Positions 1 to 8,431 are shown, counted from the stretch's first letter. The stretch is 64,000 bases of DNA from Ferrovibrio sp. (GCF_025869515.1 NZ_JAOZVR010000017.1:1-64000), one strand, 5' to 3'. Notes: generated by a model from the letters alone, not told the origin. Made by a program: numbers and translations.

Positions 1-1446
1 GTCGTCGAGGAACATGTATTCCGAACACGGGTTCGACGCATTGATGCGGCCGTCGGCCGGGCAGGTATGCCAGTCGTTGATGCTGGTATCGAACTGGATG
101 CCCGGATCGGCCGAGGCCCAGGCGGCATAGCCGACCTGTTCCCAGAGCTGGCGCGCCGGCAGCGTCTTCGACACCTTGCCGTTGCCGCGATAGGTCAGGT
201 TCCAGTCGCCGTCGGTTTCGACCGCCTTCAGGAAGTCGTCGGTCACGCGCACCGAGTTGTTGGAATTCTGGCCCGAGACCGAGAGATAGGCTTCCGAATC
301 CCAGTCGGTGTCATAGGTCGGGAAATCGATCTCGGTATAGCCCTGCCTGGCGAACTGCACCACGCGCTGGATGTAGTTTTCCGGGATCATCGCCTTGCGC
401 GCCGCGATGATCTCCTTGCGCAGCTGCGCGTTCTTCTTCGCATCGAAGCGGTTTTCTCCGCTGCCGAGCTGGCAGGCGGCCATGATGGCATTGAGATGCT
501 TCTGCGAAATCTTCGAGCCGGCGACCAGCGCGGCGACTTTCTGCTCTTCCTTCACCTTCCAGTCGATGAACTGTTCGATATCGGGATGGTCGATGTCGCA
601 GATCACCATCTTGGCGGCGCGGCGCGTGGTGCCGCCCGACTTGATGGCGCCGGCGGCGCGGTCGCCGATCTTGAGGAAGCTCATCAGGCCCGACGACTTG
701 CCGCCGCCGGCCAGCTTCTCGTTCTCGCCGCGCAGCTTGGAGAAATTGCTGCCGGTGCCCGAACCGTATTTGAACAGGCGCGCCTCGCGCACCCACAGGT
801 CCATGATGCCGCCCTCGTTGACGAGGTCGTCCTGCACCGACTGGATGAAGCAGGCATGCGGCTGCGGATGCTCGTAGGCCGAAGCCGACTTGGTCAGTTC
901 GCCGGTCCTGTAGTCGACATAGTGATGGCCCTGCGCCGGACCGTCGATGCCATAGGCCCAGTGCAGCCCGGTGTTGAACCACTGCGGCGAATTCGGCGCG
1001 GCGATCTGGGCGGCCAGCATGAAGCGCAGCTCGTCGAAGAAGGCGCGGGCATCGTCCGCGGAATCGAAATAGCCGCCTTTCCAGCCCCAGTAGGTCCAGG
1101 TGCCGGCGAGACGGTCGAACACCTCGCGGCCGCTGGTCTCCTGCGTGGTGCGGTCTTTCTCGGACAGGGCGGAGAGCGCCTCGGTGTCGGCCACACGGCG
1201 CCACAGGAATTCGGGGACGTCGGATTCTTCCACCGGCTTCAGCGCGACCGGCACGCCGGCGCGGCGGAAATACTTCTGCGCCAGCACATCGGCGGCCACC
1301 TGGCTCCAGGCCGCCGGCACTTCCAGCTGGTCGAGACGGAACACCACGCTGCCATCGGGATTGCGGATTTCGCTGACGGTGGTTTTCCACTCCAGGCCGG
1401 CATAGGCGTCCTGACCGTCCACTGTGAAATGCCGCTGAATACGCAT
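1..1446 (-). CDS. nrdJ: Vitamin B12-dependent (class II) ribonucleotide reductase, N-terminal part
   Basis: Reduces ribonucleotides to deoxyribonucleotides using an adenosylcobalamin-derived radical, so it needs no oxygen. The gene starts at the ATG at 1446 (MRIQRHFTVDG) and remains open to base 1, so only the first 482 residues are visible; the family is usually about 1200 residues. Readable landmarks are a Cys in PHACFIQ, the glycine-rich GGGGKSSGLMSF stretch, and NPCSE at residues 472-476, whose Cys matches the thiyl-radical cysteine of ribonucleotide reductases. Two NrdR-like boxes lie upstream. Cobalamin assembly genes cobU, cobQ, cobD and cobC occur about 27 kb away in the same window, which fits the cofactor need. 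Identification is firm; the missing C-terminus is only the window edge. Confidence 0.95.
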   Translation of the reverse strand, partial: MRIQRHFTVDGQDAYAGLEWKTTVSEIRNPDGSVVFRLDQLEVPAAWSQVAADVLAQKYFRRAGVPVALKPVEESDVPEFLWRRVADTEALSALSEKDRTTQETSGREVFDRLAGTWTYWGWKGGYFDSADDARAFFDELRFMLAAQIAAPNSPQWFNTGLHWAYGIDGPAQGHHYVDYRTGELTKSASAYEHPQPHACFIQSVQDDLVNEGGIMDLWVREARLFKYGSGTGSNFSKLRGENEKLAGGGKSSGLMSFLKIGDRAAGAIKSGGTTRRAAKMVICDIDHPDIEQFIDWKVKEEQKVAALVAGSKISQKHLNAIMAACQLGSGENRFDAKKNAQLRKEIIAARKAMIPENYIQRVVQFARQGYTEIDFPTYDTDWDSEAYLSVSGQNSNNSVRVTDDFLKAVETDGDWNLTYRGNGKVSKTLPARQLWEQVGYAAWASADPGIQFDTSINDWHTCPADGRINASNPCSEYMFLDD

Positions 1447-1501
1447 TGCGTGCTTCTCCCGCCCGAACCGAATGAAATCAAAATGTTGGCCAGGTTGGGA
1501 A

Positions 1502-1549
1502 ACCCAATATGTGGTTACCAATCCCCTCAACAGGGGCTAAATCTAGGGA
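1502..1549 (-). promoter_or_regulatory. Tandem NrdR-like boxes upstream of nrdJ
   Basis: Two degenerate 16-bp palindromes lie 56-103 bp upstream of the nrdJ start. The first (1502-1517) has core CAATATGTGGTT and the second (1534-1549) core CTAAATCTAGGG. Both resemble the NrdR consensus core CwAtATcTwGtG, and they start exactly 32 bp apart, about three helical turns, as is usual for NrdR pairs. NrdR is the ATP/dATP-sensing repressor of ribonucleotide reductase genes. The match is by eye and imperfect; spacing and position are the stronger arguments. Confidence 0.5.
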
Positions 1550-1613
1550 GTTCCGGTGAGTCGGCGCAAATGGGAAATCTCGCTAAATTTGGCGATGATC
1601 CATTTATGTTCCC

Positions 1614-1643
1614 TTGACTGGATTTCGCCATAATTAGGCTTAT
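1614..1643 (+). promoter_or_regulatory. Candidate sigma-70 promoter for the DUF2059-like gene
   Basis: TTGACT at 1614-1619 is followed after 18 bp by GCTTAT at 1638-1643, 32 bp before the start codon at 1676. The -35 is good and the -10 weak. Confidence 0.35.
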
Positions 1644-1675
1644 GAATGACTCGCTGAGTTAAACAGGATTCGCCG

Positions 1676-2230
1676 ATGAACCGCCTGCTGTTTGCCCCTG
1701 TACTGTTTGTTGTGATGATTGTCTCCGCTTTCGCGGCGGGCCCGAGTCATGCCCAGGACAAGGGCGCCCGGGCGGCGGCCGAGCGGCTGATGACCACCAT
1801 CGGACTCGAAAAACGTGTCGAGGCGATCACACAGCTCTACCTGAATTTCCTGCCGGCCAACACGCCGGCCGAACAGCAGCGCGCCGCCGACCTGCGCCAG
1901 CGCGCGCCCACCGCCGGACCGCGCTTCCGCGGCGCCGTGGTCAATGCCGCCAGCACCAGCTACACGAAGCCTGAGCTCGAGGCGCTGGATACCTATTTCG
2001 CCAGCGGCGAGGGCCAGCGCCTGCTGACCACCGCGCTGACCCGCGCCGTGCTCGGCATGGGCCAGAAGGGCAGCGTGAAGGGCAGCGACATCCTGCGCGC
2101 CGAGGACCTGCCGCGCGACAATCCCGCCCTGCAGGCGGCGGCGGTCAAATATCCCGGTTTCGAGAAGCGGGCCCAGGCCGAGCTGCAGCGCGAATTCGCC
2201 CAGGAAATCGCCCTGATCACCGCCCGCTAG
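1676..2230 (+). CDS. Secreted DUF2059-like protein
   Basis: A 184-residue protein with a clear signal peptide: a hydrophobic segment at residues 5-20 and a likely cleavage after SHA/Q near residue 26. The mature part is helical and contains a segment around residues 97-114 (YTKPELEALDTYFASGEGQ) that resembles the DUF2059 core, where an aromatic and acidic helix precedes a SxxGQ turn. Function is unknown; DUF2059 proteins are exported and uncharacterised. It is transcribed divergently from nrdJ and stands alone. Family assignment is by motif resemblance only. Confidence 0.65.
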   Translation: MNRLLFAPVLFVVMIVSAFAAGPSHAQDKGARAAAERLMTTIGLEKRVEAITQLYLNFLPANTPAEQQRAADLRQRAPTAGPRFRGAVVNAASTSYTKPELEALDTYFASGEGQRLLTTALTRAVLGMGQKGSVKGSDILRAEDLPRDNPALQAAAVKYPGFEKRAQAELQREFAQEIALITAR

Positions 2231-2289
2231 TTGCATTTCTGCCGATATGGCGTGGTTAATACTGCTTTAAGTATATATTTTCATTGACG
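2231..2289 (+). promoter_or_regulatory. Upstream element, copy A, before RTX gene 1
   Basis: This 59-bp stretch directly after the stop of the preceding gene aligns over its whole length with 3722-3779. Shared blocks in the same order are TTGCATT, GTGG, ATA, GCTTTAAG, TATTTTC and TTGACG. It ends 72 bp before the RTX-1 start. The shared TTGACG may be a -35 hexamer, and the AT-rich block ahead of it may be an activator site or UP-like element. The function is inferred; the similarity is seen directly. Confidence 0.55.
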
Positions 2290-2361
2290 TTTCCCGCGCC
2301 CGCCTGAACTCTCCGCGTGTTCGCCTCATCGGGAGGCCGACTGAGCAGATGGGCCAGGCCA

Positions 2362-3684
2362 ATGACTGAGATTCAGACCCTGCAGCCGCGCGGCGTCACC
2401 ACGCGCTACTACCATTACGATGGCGCCAGCATGAGCCTGGGCACCGCCGAACGTTTCAGCGAACATCTGCAGCGGTTCGGCGTCAGCATGAATGCGCTGG
2501 CGCAGCAGCACCGCACCTGGATCACCAGCGGCCAGACCGCATCGAAGCCGTCGCTGAATATCTACAATCAGGCCCCGCAGCCCGCACCGGAGCAACCCGC
2601 GACGCAGGAACCGGCCGAAGCCGCCGCCAGGGTCAACGACGCGCTTGAGCGGCTGTGGGATATCGGCCGTGCCGTGCCGGTCGTGAACGTCTGGCAGATC
2701 GACTGGCTGGAAGGCCAGGATGCGAAACCCGCCCACACGCCGACAATGAGCGGCACCGATGGCGATGACGAGATGCATATCAATGCGTCGCAGGCCAATA
2801 CCGGCGCCGGCAACGATACCGCCTATGTCTACAACAACGCGCAGGTGCAGACCGGCGAGGGTGACGACAAGGCGGTGCTCTACAGCAACAGCACGGTGCA
2901 TCTGGGCGAGGGCGACAATCACGCGCTGATCTACAGCAACGGCCATGCGATCGGCGGCAGCGGCAATGATGAATTCACCCTGCTGCGTGGCGGCCAGGCG
3001 CATGGCGGCGCGGGCAATGACAAATTCCTGGCAATGGCCAACGGCCTGGTCTATGGCGAGGCCGGTGACGATCATATCGAATTCGCCGCCGGCGAAAGAG
3101 GCGGGCGCGGCACCGGCTTCGGTGGCGAAGGCAACGACACGATGATCACGCAGGGCGATGGCTGGCTGCACGGCGACGAAGGCAACGACACGCTGGTCGC
3201 GCTGGGCAGTGGCAAGCTCTATGGCGGGGCGGGCGAAGACATCCTGAGCGGCAAGGGCGGCTTCCTGAGCGTGTTCAATGGCGGCACCGGCAACGACACG
3301 ATCAACCTGCTGCCCGATGTCGATCAGAATTATCGCATCGAATATAACAAGGGCGATGGCGACGACATCATCACCGGCGACCTGAGCAGCGTGAAATGCA
3401 CGACGTTCAGGTTCGACAAGGGACCCGACGGTAAGCTGGTGGCCGTGCAGGAAGGGCCGTCGCGGCAGGTGGCGAAAGGCCAGATCATGGTGGGCGAAGG
3501 CATCCAGCGCGATGAAGTGACGGCCGCGCGCGACGGCAATGACGTGCGCGTCAGCTTCGGCAGCGCCGGCGGCTCGATCACCTTCAAGGACTTCCAGGAC
3601 CCCGCCCCGCGACTGACCTTTGCCGACGGCAGCTGGCTCGATATCAAGACGCTGCTGCCGGCGGCGGAGAATCCCGCCACCTGA
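2362..3684 (+). CDS. RTX-type calcium-binding secreted protein 1
   Basis: A predicted exported protein of 440 residues, with no N-terminal signal peptide. Residues 1-130 are non-repetitive and partly helical or proline-rich. Residues about 148-310 hold a tandem GGxGND-type repeat with a strict 17-residue period for at least five units in a row, rather than the usual 9 or 18. The C-terminal part (about residues 345-435) ends in GSITFKDFQ...LTFADGSWLDIK, which resembles the haemolysin-type calcium-binding related domain. RTX proteins usually leave the cell by type I secretion and fold on calcium; no transporter genes are in the window. The ATG at 2362 was chosen; a GTG at 2317 would add 15 residues and cannot be excluded. 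It is the first of three paralogues. Confidence 0.8.
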   Translation: MTEIQTLQPRGVTTRYYHYDGASMSLGTAERFSEHLQRFGVSMNALAQQHRTWITSGQTASKPSLNIYNQAPQPAPEQPATQEPAEAAARVNDALERLWDIGRAVPVVNVWQIDWLEGQDAKPAHTPTMSGTDGDDEMHINASQANTGAGNDTAYVYNNAQVQTGEGDDKAVLYSNSTVHLGEGDNHALIYSNGHAIGGSGNDEFTLLRGGQAHGGAGNDKFLAMANGLVYGEAGDDHIEFAAGERGGRGTGFGGEGNDTMITQGDGWLHGDEGNDTLVALGSGKLYGGAGEDILSGKGGFLSVFNGGTGNDTINLLPDVDQNYRIEYNKGDGDDIITGDLSSVKCTTFRFDKGPDGKLVAVQEGPSRQVAKGQIMVGEGIQRDEVTAARDGNDVRVSFGSAGGSITFKDFQDPAPRLTFADGSWLDIKTLLPAAENPAT

Positions 3685-3721
3685 CGGCGCCGAACTGCAG
3701 CGCGATTTTGCTGAGGAAAAG

Positions 3722-3779
3722 TTGCATTCCGGTGTATGCGGGTGGCCTGATACAGCTTTAAGGATGTATTTTCTTGACG
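3722..3779 (+). promoter_or_regulatory. Upstream element, copy B, before RTX gene 2
   Basis: Second copy of the element at 2231-2289, ending 95 bp before the RTX-2 start. It keeps TTGCATT, GTGG, ATA, GCTTTAAG, TATTTTC and TTGACG in order with only one- or two-base indels. Such similarity in otherwise unrelated non-coding DNA implies either a functional regulatory site or a recent duplication of gene plus promoter. No third copy was seen before RTX gene 3. Confidence 0.55.
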
Positions 3780-3874
3780 GCGGGCCACTCGCATGGCCTG
3801 ATTAACCAAACGGATCAGGCCGACGTCCCAGAAGGGGCGGTTCCTGGTCCGGCGACGGAGTCAGGGAGAATCCC

Positions 3875-5035
3875 GTGACGAGTATCAGCAGCCTGAGCAG
3901 CGGCCTTGCCGCGCTCACCATCCTGACCGACAGCGCGCGTGCCAGACACGGCAGCGGAGCGACACCGCCCGCGCTCCGCCCCGTTGTCGCGTCTGCAGCT
4001 GACATGCCGCACATCGACGGTGCCAGGCTGACTGTGAAGACCAGCCAGAATCCCGACACGCTGGTGCAGGACACGTCGGCCTTGCGACGCGCTGCTGAAT
4101 TGGCGGGCGCGGAAAGCAGCGCGCCGGGCAAGCCGACCCCCGCCTGGCTCGATTCATTCTCCGCCTATGTCCGAGCCCGATATTCCGCGCCAGTCCCCAA
4201 TACCGAGAGCGGCGAGACGGTGGAGTTTCGTGTGATCCAGGTTCACGCCAATGCCAAGGGGCAGACCGGACCCGGGCACGACATCGTCTTCGTCGGCGGC
4301 AACGCCACGGTCGATACCGGCGACGGCGACGACTTCGTCTATCTCGCCACCAACGGCAGGGCCTATCTTGGCAACGGCAACGACCATGTCTACCAGGCTG
4401 TCAATTCCACCAGCTATGGTCAGGCCGGCAACGACACCTTCCGGCTTGCCGGTAACGGCAGAGCCTTCGGCGGCGATGGCGATGACAGTTTCCGCCTGGA
4501 CGAGAATGGCACCGCCTTCGGTGGCGCCGGCAACGACAGCATCGAAATCTGGAGCAACGGAACCGGCTACGGTGGTGAAGGGGACGACGTCATCGATGGC
4601 CATGGCTTCGGCAATATGCATGGCGGCGCAGGCAACGACGTCCTGAAGGGTGGCGGTGTCTACGCCCGCTTCACCGGTGGCACGGGCAACGACACGCTGG
4701 TCATGACCGGTTATGGCACCATCAACTACTCCAGCGGCGACGGCGACGATGTAATCCGTTCCTTCCATGCCGGCGGCGACTTCAACAGGCGCACGCTGGC
4801 TTTTGGAAAAGGCATCCGCAAGGAGGATGTCGAGATCACGACCACGGACCAGGGCGTGCGGATCACCTTCGGCGCCAAAGAGGGCTCCATTCTGCTCGAA
4901 GGCTACCAGAAGGGCAGGGTGGCGATGACCTTTGCCAATGGCGACAAGCTCGCCATCGGCACCGAAGCCGATGCGAAGCCGGCTGCAGCGAAGCCTGGGG
5001 CTGCCCCGGGCACGACGGTCAACGTCACGACGTGA
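3875..5035 (+). CDS. RTX-type calcium-binding secreted protein 2
   Basis: A 386-residue paralogue of the flanking RTX genes. It starts at a GTG behind AGGGAG at 3862-3867; the same AGGGAGAA-CCC context precedes the ATG of RTX gene 3, supporting this start. The N-terminal 130 residues are unique. Then come seven successive 17-residue units of the type GGDGDDSFRLDENGTAF, where a canonical RTX turn (GGxGxD) alternates with a turn built around NG. The C-terminal part (RTLAFGKGIRKEDVEI...ITFGAKEGSILLEGYQ) matches the calcium-binding related domain. A calcium-dependent, extracellular beta-roll is expected; the biological target is unknown. Confidence 0.8.
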   Translation: MTSISSLSSGLAALTILTDSARARHGSGATPPALRPVVASAADMPHIDGARLTVKTSQNPDTLVQDTSALRRAAELAGAESSAPGKPTPAWLDSFSAYVRARYSAPVPNTESGETVEFRVIQVHANAKGQTGPGHDIVFVGGNATVDTGDGDDFVYLATNGRAYLGNGNDHVYQAVNSTSYGQAGNDTFRLAGNGRAFGGDGDDSFRLDENGTAFGGAGNDSIEIWSNGTGYGGEGDDVIDGHGFGNMHGGAGNDVLKGGGVYARFTGGTGNDTLVMTGYGTINYSSGDGDDVIRSFHAGGDFNRRTLAFGKGIRKEDVEITTTDQGVRITFGAKEGSILLEGYQKGRVAMTFANGDKLAIGTEADAKPAAAKPGAAPGTTVNVTT

Positions 5036-5144
5036 TCAGGTGATTGCGCGCTCTGCTGCTGCAAAAACGCGGCGGCAGGGGGGCGATGCGAGTTTCATTG
5101 CTGGTGGCCCAGAACCGGGCCGTATCGACCGAAGGGAGAAACCC

Positions 5145-6296
5145 ATGTCATCCGTGACGCAGACTGAGTCGCAATCCGCCTATACCCTGGCTTATGCACG
5201 CGCGAGCGATACCTCGGCTTTCGCTGCCCGCGTTAACGTTAACACAACGCAGACGAACACCAGGCCCGCGCCGAAACCGGTGCCGGTTCAGTACAGCAAT
5301 CCCGTCCAGAAGAAAGAGGAAGACACGGTCTCGCTGTCGCCGGATGCCGACCGGTTGCAGAACATGCTGAAAGCGCTGAAAACCCTGTCCAAGCTGGCGG
5401 ATCACATGTTCGCCGCCAGCCGGGAAATCCGCGACAGGCTCAAATCGCTGGATCGCGGCACCGTGGCGGGCGTGAATATCACGGTCGAGAAGATTTCGAT
5501 TTCCATCTCCATCAGCAGCACCACGGTCCAGGTGGCGCAGCCCGTGGCCTACCGGCCGCCCACGCAGACCCCTGCGCCGGTCAGCAGTGACGACGTGATC
5601 GCAGCCAGCGGCCAGACCGTGATCCGCAGCGGCAATGGCAACGACACGATTGCGGCTGGCGCGGGCTCGGATATCGATGCCGGTGCCGGCAACGACACGG
5701 TTGCCGCCGGTCGCAACTCCACGGTCGTTGGCGGCACCGGCAATGACACGATCGCAGCCGGCGCGGGGTCGACGGTCGAGGGCGGTGCCGGCAGCGATGT
5801 GATCGCCGTGGGGCCGGGCGGCAGCGTGTCGGGCGGGGAGGGTGACGACGTGATTGCGGGCGCCGCCAACAGCAGCGTGAATGGCGATGCCGGCAACGAT
5901 ACCATCGCGGTGGCCAGCAACAGCCAGGCCAGCGGCGGCGCCGGCAACGACACCATAGCCGTAGGGAATGGCAGCACGGTGACCGGCGGTGCCGGCAATG
6001 ACGTGATCGCCGTGGGCAAGGGAGCCACGATCAACTATTCCCGCTCCGGCGTCGCCGGTGGCGACGGCAACGACACGGTCAACGGCGATTACGGCAGCGA
6101 GGGTGCGAAGCTGAAACTGAACGGCATTGCGGCGACCGAGGTGCAGGCCGAACTGGTCGGCAAGGATCTGAAGCTGACCTTCCAGGGCAGCAGTGGTTCG
6201 ATCACCTTCAAGGATTTCCAGGGCGAAGGGCCGCAGCTGGTTTTCTCCGATGGCGCAACCATGGATGTGAAAGCACTGCTGGAGCAGGCAGCCTGA
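5145..6296 (+). CDS. RTX-type calcium-binding secreted protein 3
   Basis: The third tandem paralogue, 383 residues. The ATG at 5145 sits behind AAGGGAG. The N-terminal part (1-140) has a Ser/Thr-rich start, a charged helical stretch (around 65-100) and a Ser/Ile-rich strand region. At least seven 17-residue units such as GGAGNDTIAVGNGSTVT follow, more regular and more Ala/Val/Gly-rich than in genes 1 and 2, and then the same C-terminal domain (SGSITFKDFQ...LVFSDGATMDVK). No separate copy of the shared upstream element precedes it, so it may be co-transcribed with RTX gene 2, 109 bp upstream. Confidence 0.8.
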   Translation: MSSVTQTESQSAYTLAYARASDTSAFAARVNVNTTQTNTRPAPKPVPVQYSNPVQKKEEDTVSLSPDADRLQNMLKALKTLSKLADHMFAASREIRDRLKSLDRGTVAGVNITVEKISISISISSTTVQVAQPVAYRPPTQTPAPVSSDDVIAASGQTVIRSGNGNDTIAAGAGSDIDAGAGNDTVAAGRNSTVVGGTGNDTIAAGAGSTVEGGAGSDVIAVGPGGSVSGGEGDDVIAGAANSSVNGDAGNDTIAVASNSQASGGAGNDTIAVGNGSTVTGGAGNDVIAVGKGATINYSRSGVAGGDGNDTVNGDYGSEGAKLKLNGIAATEVQAELVGKDLKLTFQGSSGSITFKDFQGEGPQLVFSDGATMDVKALLEQAA

Positions 6297-6375
6297 CCGC
6301 AACCGGGCGGCTTCAAGGTAATGGTTTTCCGGGCCTTTTCCGGCTTTCCCGGTGCCGTCGCTCTGCGACCGAGGC

Positions 6376-6404
6376 TTGCCCGGCCGGGTCCGTAATGCCA
6401 TATT
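6376..6404 (+). promoter_or_regulatory. Candidate promoter of the NDUFA12-mlaD-DUF2155 operon
   Basis: TTGCCC at 6376-6381, a 17-bp spacer, then CATATT at 6399-6404. The start codon is 46 bp downstream of the -10. Confidence 0.4.
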
Positions 6405-6450
6405 CCGGCTGAATTTCCAGCCGGATTCCCGGCCTGAGGGTGGCAGTCGC

Positions 6451-6798
6451 ATGAGTCTGATCGGCACCAAGCTTTTCACCTGGTGGAAGGGCGAACTCGT
6501 CGGCAACGATGCGTTCGGCAACCGCTATTTCCGCACCAAGGCTGGCGCCGCGAAAAAGCGCTGGGTGCTCTATAACGGCAAGGCCGAAGCCTCGAAAGTG
6601 CCGCCGGAATGGCATGCCTGGCTGCATTACACCATCGACGACGCGCCGATCCATGGCGTGGAACACAAGCCCTGGGAGAAGGAGCATCTGCCCAATCTCA
6701 GCGGCACGCCCTATGCCTACCGGCCGCAGGGCAGCGTCGCCAAGGGGGGCCATCGTCCGGCCGCGACCGGCGACTATCAGGCCTGGCGGCCTGAATAA
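6451..6798 (+). CDS. NADH:ubiquinone oxidoreductase NDUFA12 (B17.2) family subunit
   Basis: A 115-residue homologue of the mitochondrial complex I accessory subunit NDUFA12, typical of alphaproteobacteria. Family features visible are TWWKGELVGNDAFGNRYF near the N-terminus, RRW-like KKRWVLYNG, and the central PPEWHAWLHYTIDDAP segment. It is expected to bind the peripheral arm of complex I at the inner membrane. The ATG at 6451 was preferred over a longer upstream reading because the conserved domain begins directly at MSLIGTKLFTWW. It is followed by mlaD 21 bp downstream in a conserved alphaproteobacterial gene order. Confidence 0.93.
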   Translation: MSLIGTKLFTWWKGELVGNDAFGNRYFRTKAGAAKKRWVLYNGKAEASKVPPEWHAWLHYTIDDAPIHGVEHKPWEKEHLPNLSGTPYAYRPQGSVAKGGHRPAATGDYQAWRPE

Positions 6799-6819
6799 CG
6801 CGCGGCAGGCGAGGACGAC

Positions 6820-7335
6820 ATGAACGGCAATCTGGTCGAGACCCTGATCGGCGCGGTGGTGCTGCTGGTCGCCGGCTTTTTCCTGGCTTTCGCCTACACG
6901 ACGGGCGGCGTGGGTAGCGGTCGCATGAACGGCTATGAACTGCAGGCGCGCTTCAACCGTGCCGATGGTCTGGTCACCGGCGGCGATGTGCGGCTCAGCG
7001 GCATCAAGATCGGCACCATCACCAGACAGGCGCTCGATCCCAAGACCTTCGATGCCATCGTCACCTTCAGCGTCGACAGCCGCTACCAGCTGCCGGAAGA
7101 CAGCGCGGTGAAGATCGCGTCCGAAGGCCTGCTCGGCGGCAACTTCATCTCGGTCGAGCCGGGCGGCAGCGATGCCACGCTCAAGCCGGGTGCGGAAGTG
7201 AAATTCACGCAAGGGTCCGTCAACCTGATGGACCTGATCGGCCAGGCGATCTTCAGCGCCACCGGTGCCGGCAACGGTAAGGACAAGCCGGCGAATGGCG
7301 GCGACGAACTCAGCCCGCTGCCCAAGGCCAACTGA
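6820..7335 (+). CDS. mlaD: Outer-membrane lipid asymmetry protein MlaD (MCE domain)
   Basis: A 171-residue protein with one N-terminal membrane segment (residues 5-26, LVETLIGAVVLLVAGFFLAF) and a single MCE domain (about 38-115: YELQARFNRADGLVTGGDVRLSGIKIG). MlaD hexamers form the periplasmic lipid channel of the MlaFEDB ABC transporter, which moves phospholipids between the inner and outer membranes. The other mla genes are not in this window. The C-terminal 25 residues are Gly/Asp/Lys-rich and probably disordered. A GAGGA ribosome site precedes the ATG. Confidence 0.92.
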   Translation: MNGNLVETLIGAVVLLVAGFFLAFAYTTGGVGSGRMNGYELQARFNRADGLVTGGDVRLSGIKIGTITRQALDPKTFDAIVTFSVDSRYQLPEDSAVKIASEGLLGGNFISVEPGGSDATLKPGAEVKFTQGSVNLMDLIGQAIFSATGAGNGKDKPANGGDELSPLPKAN

Positions 7336-7339
7336 TCCC

Positions 7340-7792
7340 GTGCAAACGGATTCTGTGCTGCGTATCCTGCGTCGAGGCGTGATGATCCTGCCGCTGCTGC
7401 TGGCCGCGGCAGCCGTTGCCCAGGTGCCCGATATCCCGCCGCATCTGCAGCAGTATCCCTCGACGCCGATGCCGGTTGCCGTGCTGCAGGGCCTGGATAA
7501 GATCACCGCGCGCATCTACACCTTCGAGGCGCCGGTCGACCAGACCATCGGTTTCGGCACGCTGAAGGTGACGGTGAAGGCCTGCCGCAAGCGGCCGCCG
7601 GAATATCCGCCGGAAAGCACCGCCTATCTCGAGATCGTCGAGCAGCGGCCCGAGCAGCAGCCCAACGCGCTGTTCCAGGGCTGGATGTTCGCCTCCAGCC
7701 CGGGCCTCAACCCGCTGGAGCATGCGGTCTACGATGTCTGGCTGATCGACTGCAGGACCAGCGCCGGCGGCGCATCGGGCGGCAAGCAGTAA
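7340..7792 (+). CDS. Exported DUF2155 domain protein
   Basis: About 150 residues with a signal peptide ([22 protein letters not shown]) followed by a DUF2155 domain. The core is [34 protein letters not shown] with a closing YDVWLIDC, so two Cys could pair in the periplasm. The GTG at 7340, 4 bp after the mlaD stop, was taken as start; the ATG at 7382 would shorten the n-region. DUF2155 has no known function but is regularly found between mlaD and aat in this class. Its last 64 bases overlap the 3' end of aat on the opposite strand. Confidence 0.8.
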   Translation: MQTDSVLRILRRGVMILPLLLAAAAVAQVPDIPPHLQQYPSTPMPVAVLQGLDKITARIYTFEAPVDQTIGFGTLKVTVKACRKRPPEYPPESTAYLEIVEQRPEQQPNALFQGWMFASSPGLNPLEHAVYDVWLIDCRTSAGGASGGKQ

Positions 7793-8400
7793 AAATCCGC
7801 CCGCCGCGGCAGGGCATCCATCAGCAGCTCCAGGTAATCCGCGCGCTTCACCTCGATGGCGCCGAACTGCTTCAGGTGTTCGGTGACGAACTGCGTGTCG
7901 AGCAGGGTGAAGCCGCCGGCGATCAGCCGGCCGGCCAGATGCACCAGCGCGACTTTCGAGGCATCGGTGGCGCGGCTGAACATGCTCTCGCCGAAGAAGG
8001 CGGCGCCCAGCCGCACGCCGTACAATCCGCCGACCATGGTACCGGTCTCGTCGTAGCATTCCACGCTGTGGGCGAAGCCGAGCCGGTGCAAATCGGTATA
8101 GGCGTCACGGATGGTGGCGTTGATCCAGGTGCTGCGGCGCTGCGGATGCGGCGTCGGTTCGGCGCAGGCGGCGATCACCCCGGCGAAGTCGGTATCGACG
8201 CGCACGGTGTAGATGCCCTGACGCACCTTGCGGGCCAGCTTGTGCGGTACATGGAAGCGGTCGAGCGGCAGGATGCCGCGCCTGGTCGGATAGACCCAGA
8301 AATAGCCCGGATCGTCGGCCGCATCCGCCATCGGGAAGTAGCCGCGGGCATAGGCCTGCAGCAGCAGTTCCGGCGTCAGCGGTTCGGGATGCTGGCTCAT
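7729..8400 (-). CDS. aat: Leucyl/phenylalanyl-tRNA-protein transferase
   Basis: Transfers Leu or Phe from aminoacyl-tRNA to the N-terminal Lys or Arg of proteins, marking them for ClpS/ClpAP degradation (N-end rule). The 223 residues show the family signatures [51 protein letters not shown] in part, [19 protein letters not shown] and [16 protein letters not shown]. The ATG at 8400 lies 31 bp after the accC stop; a longer reading would run into accC and lacks homology. Cytosolic. The 3' end converges with and overlaps DUF2155. Confidence 0.95.
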   Translation of the reverse strand: MSQHPEPLTPELLLQAYARGYFPMADAADDPGYFWVYPTRRGILPLDRFHVPHKLARKVRQGIYTVRVDTDFAGVIAACAEPTPHPQRRSTWINATIRDAYTDLHRLGFAHSVECYDETGTMVGGLYGVRLGAAFFGESMFSRATDASKVALVHLAGRLIAGGFTLLDTQFVTEHLKQFGAIEVKRADYLELLMDALPRRADFYCLPPDAPPALVLQSISQTS

Positions 8401-8431
8401 GGCGAAGAGCTGGTGCGCATCCCGAAAATCT

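Noticed and set aside
67-1617. Long plus-strand reading frame antisense to nrdJ
   Set aside because: The opposite frame encodes a clear class II ribonucleotide reductase; the plus-strand translation has no recognisable domain and arises from GC-biased codon positions.
5148-6521. Minus-strand frame of over 450 codons across RTX gene 3
   Set aside because: Its translation is just the complement of the repeat array, rich in Ala/Gly/His/Arg, with no domain; the plus strand has a good ribosome site and RTX repeats.
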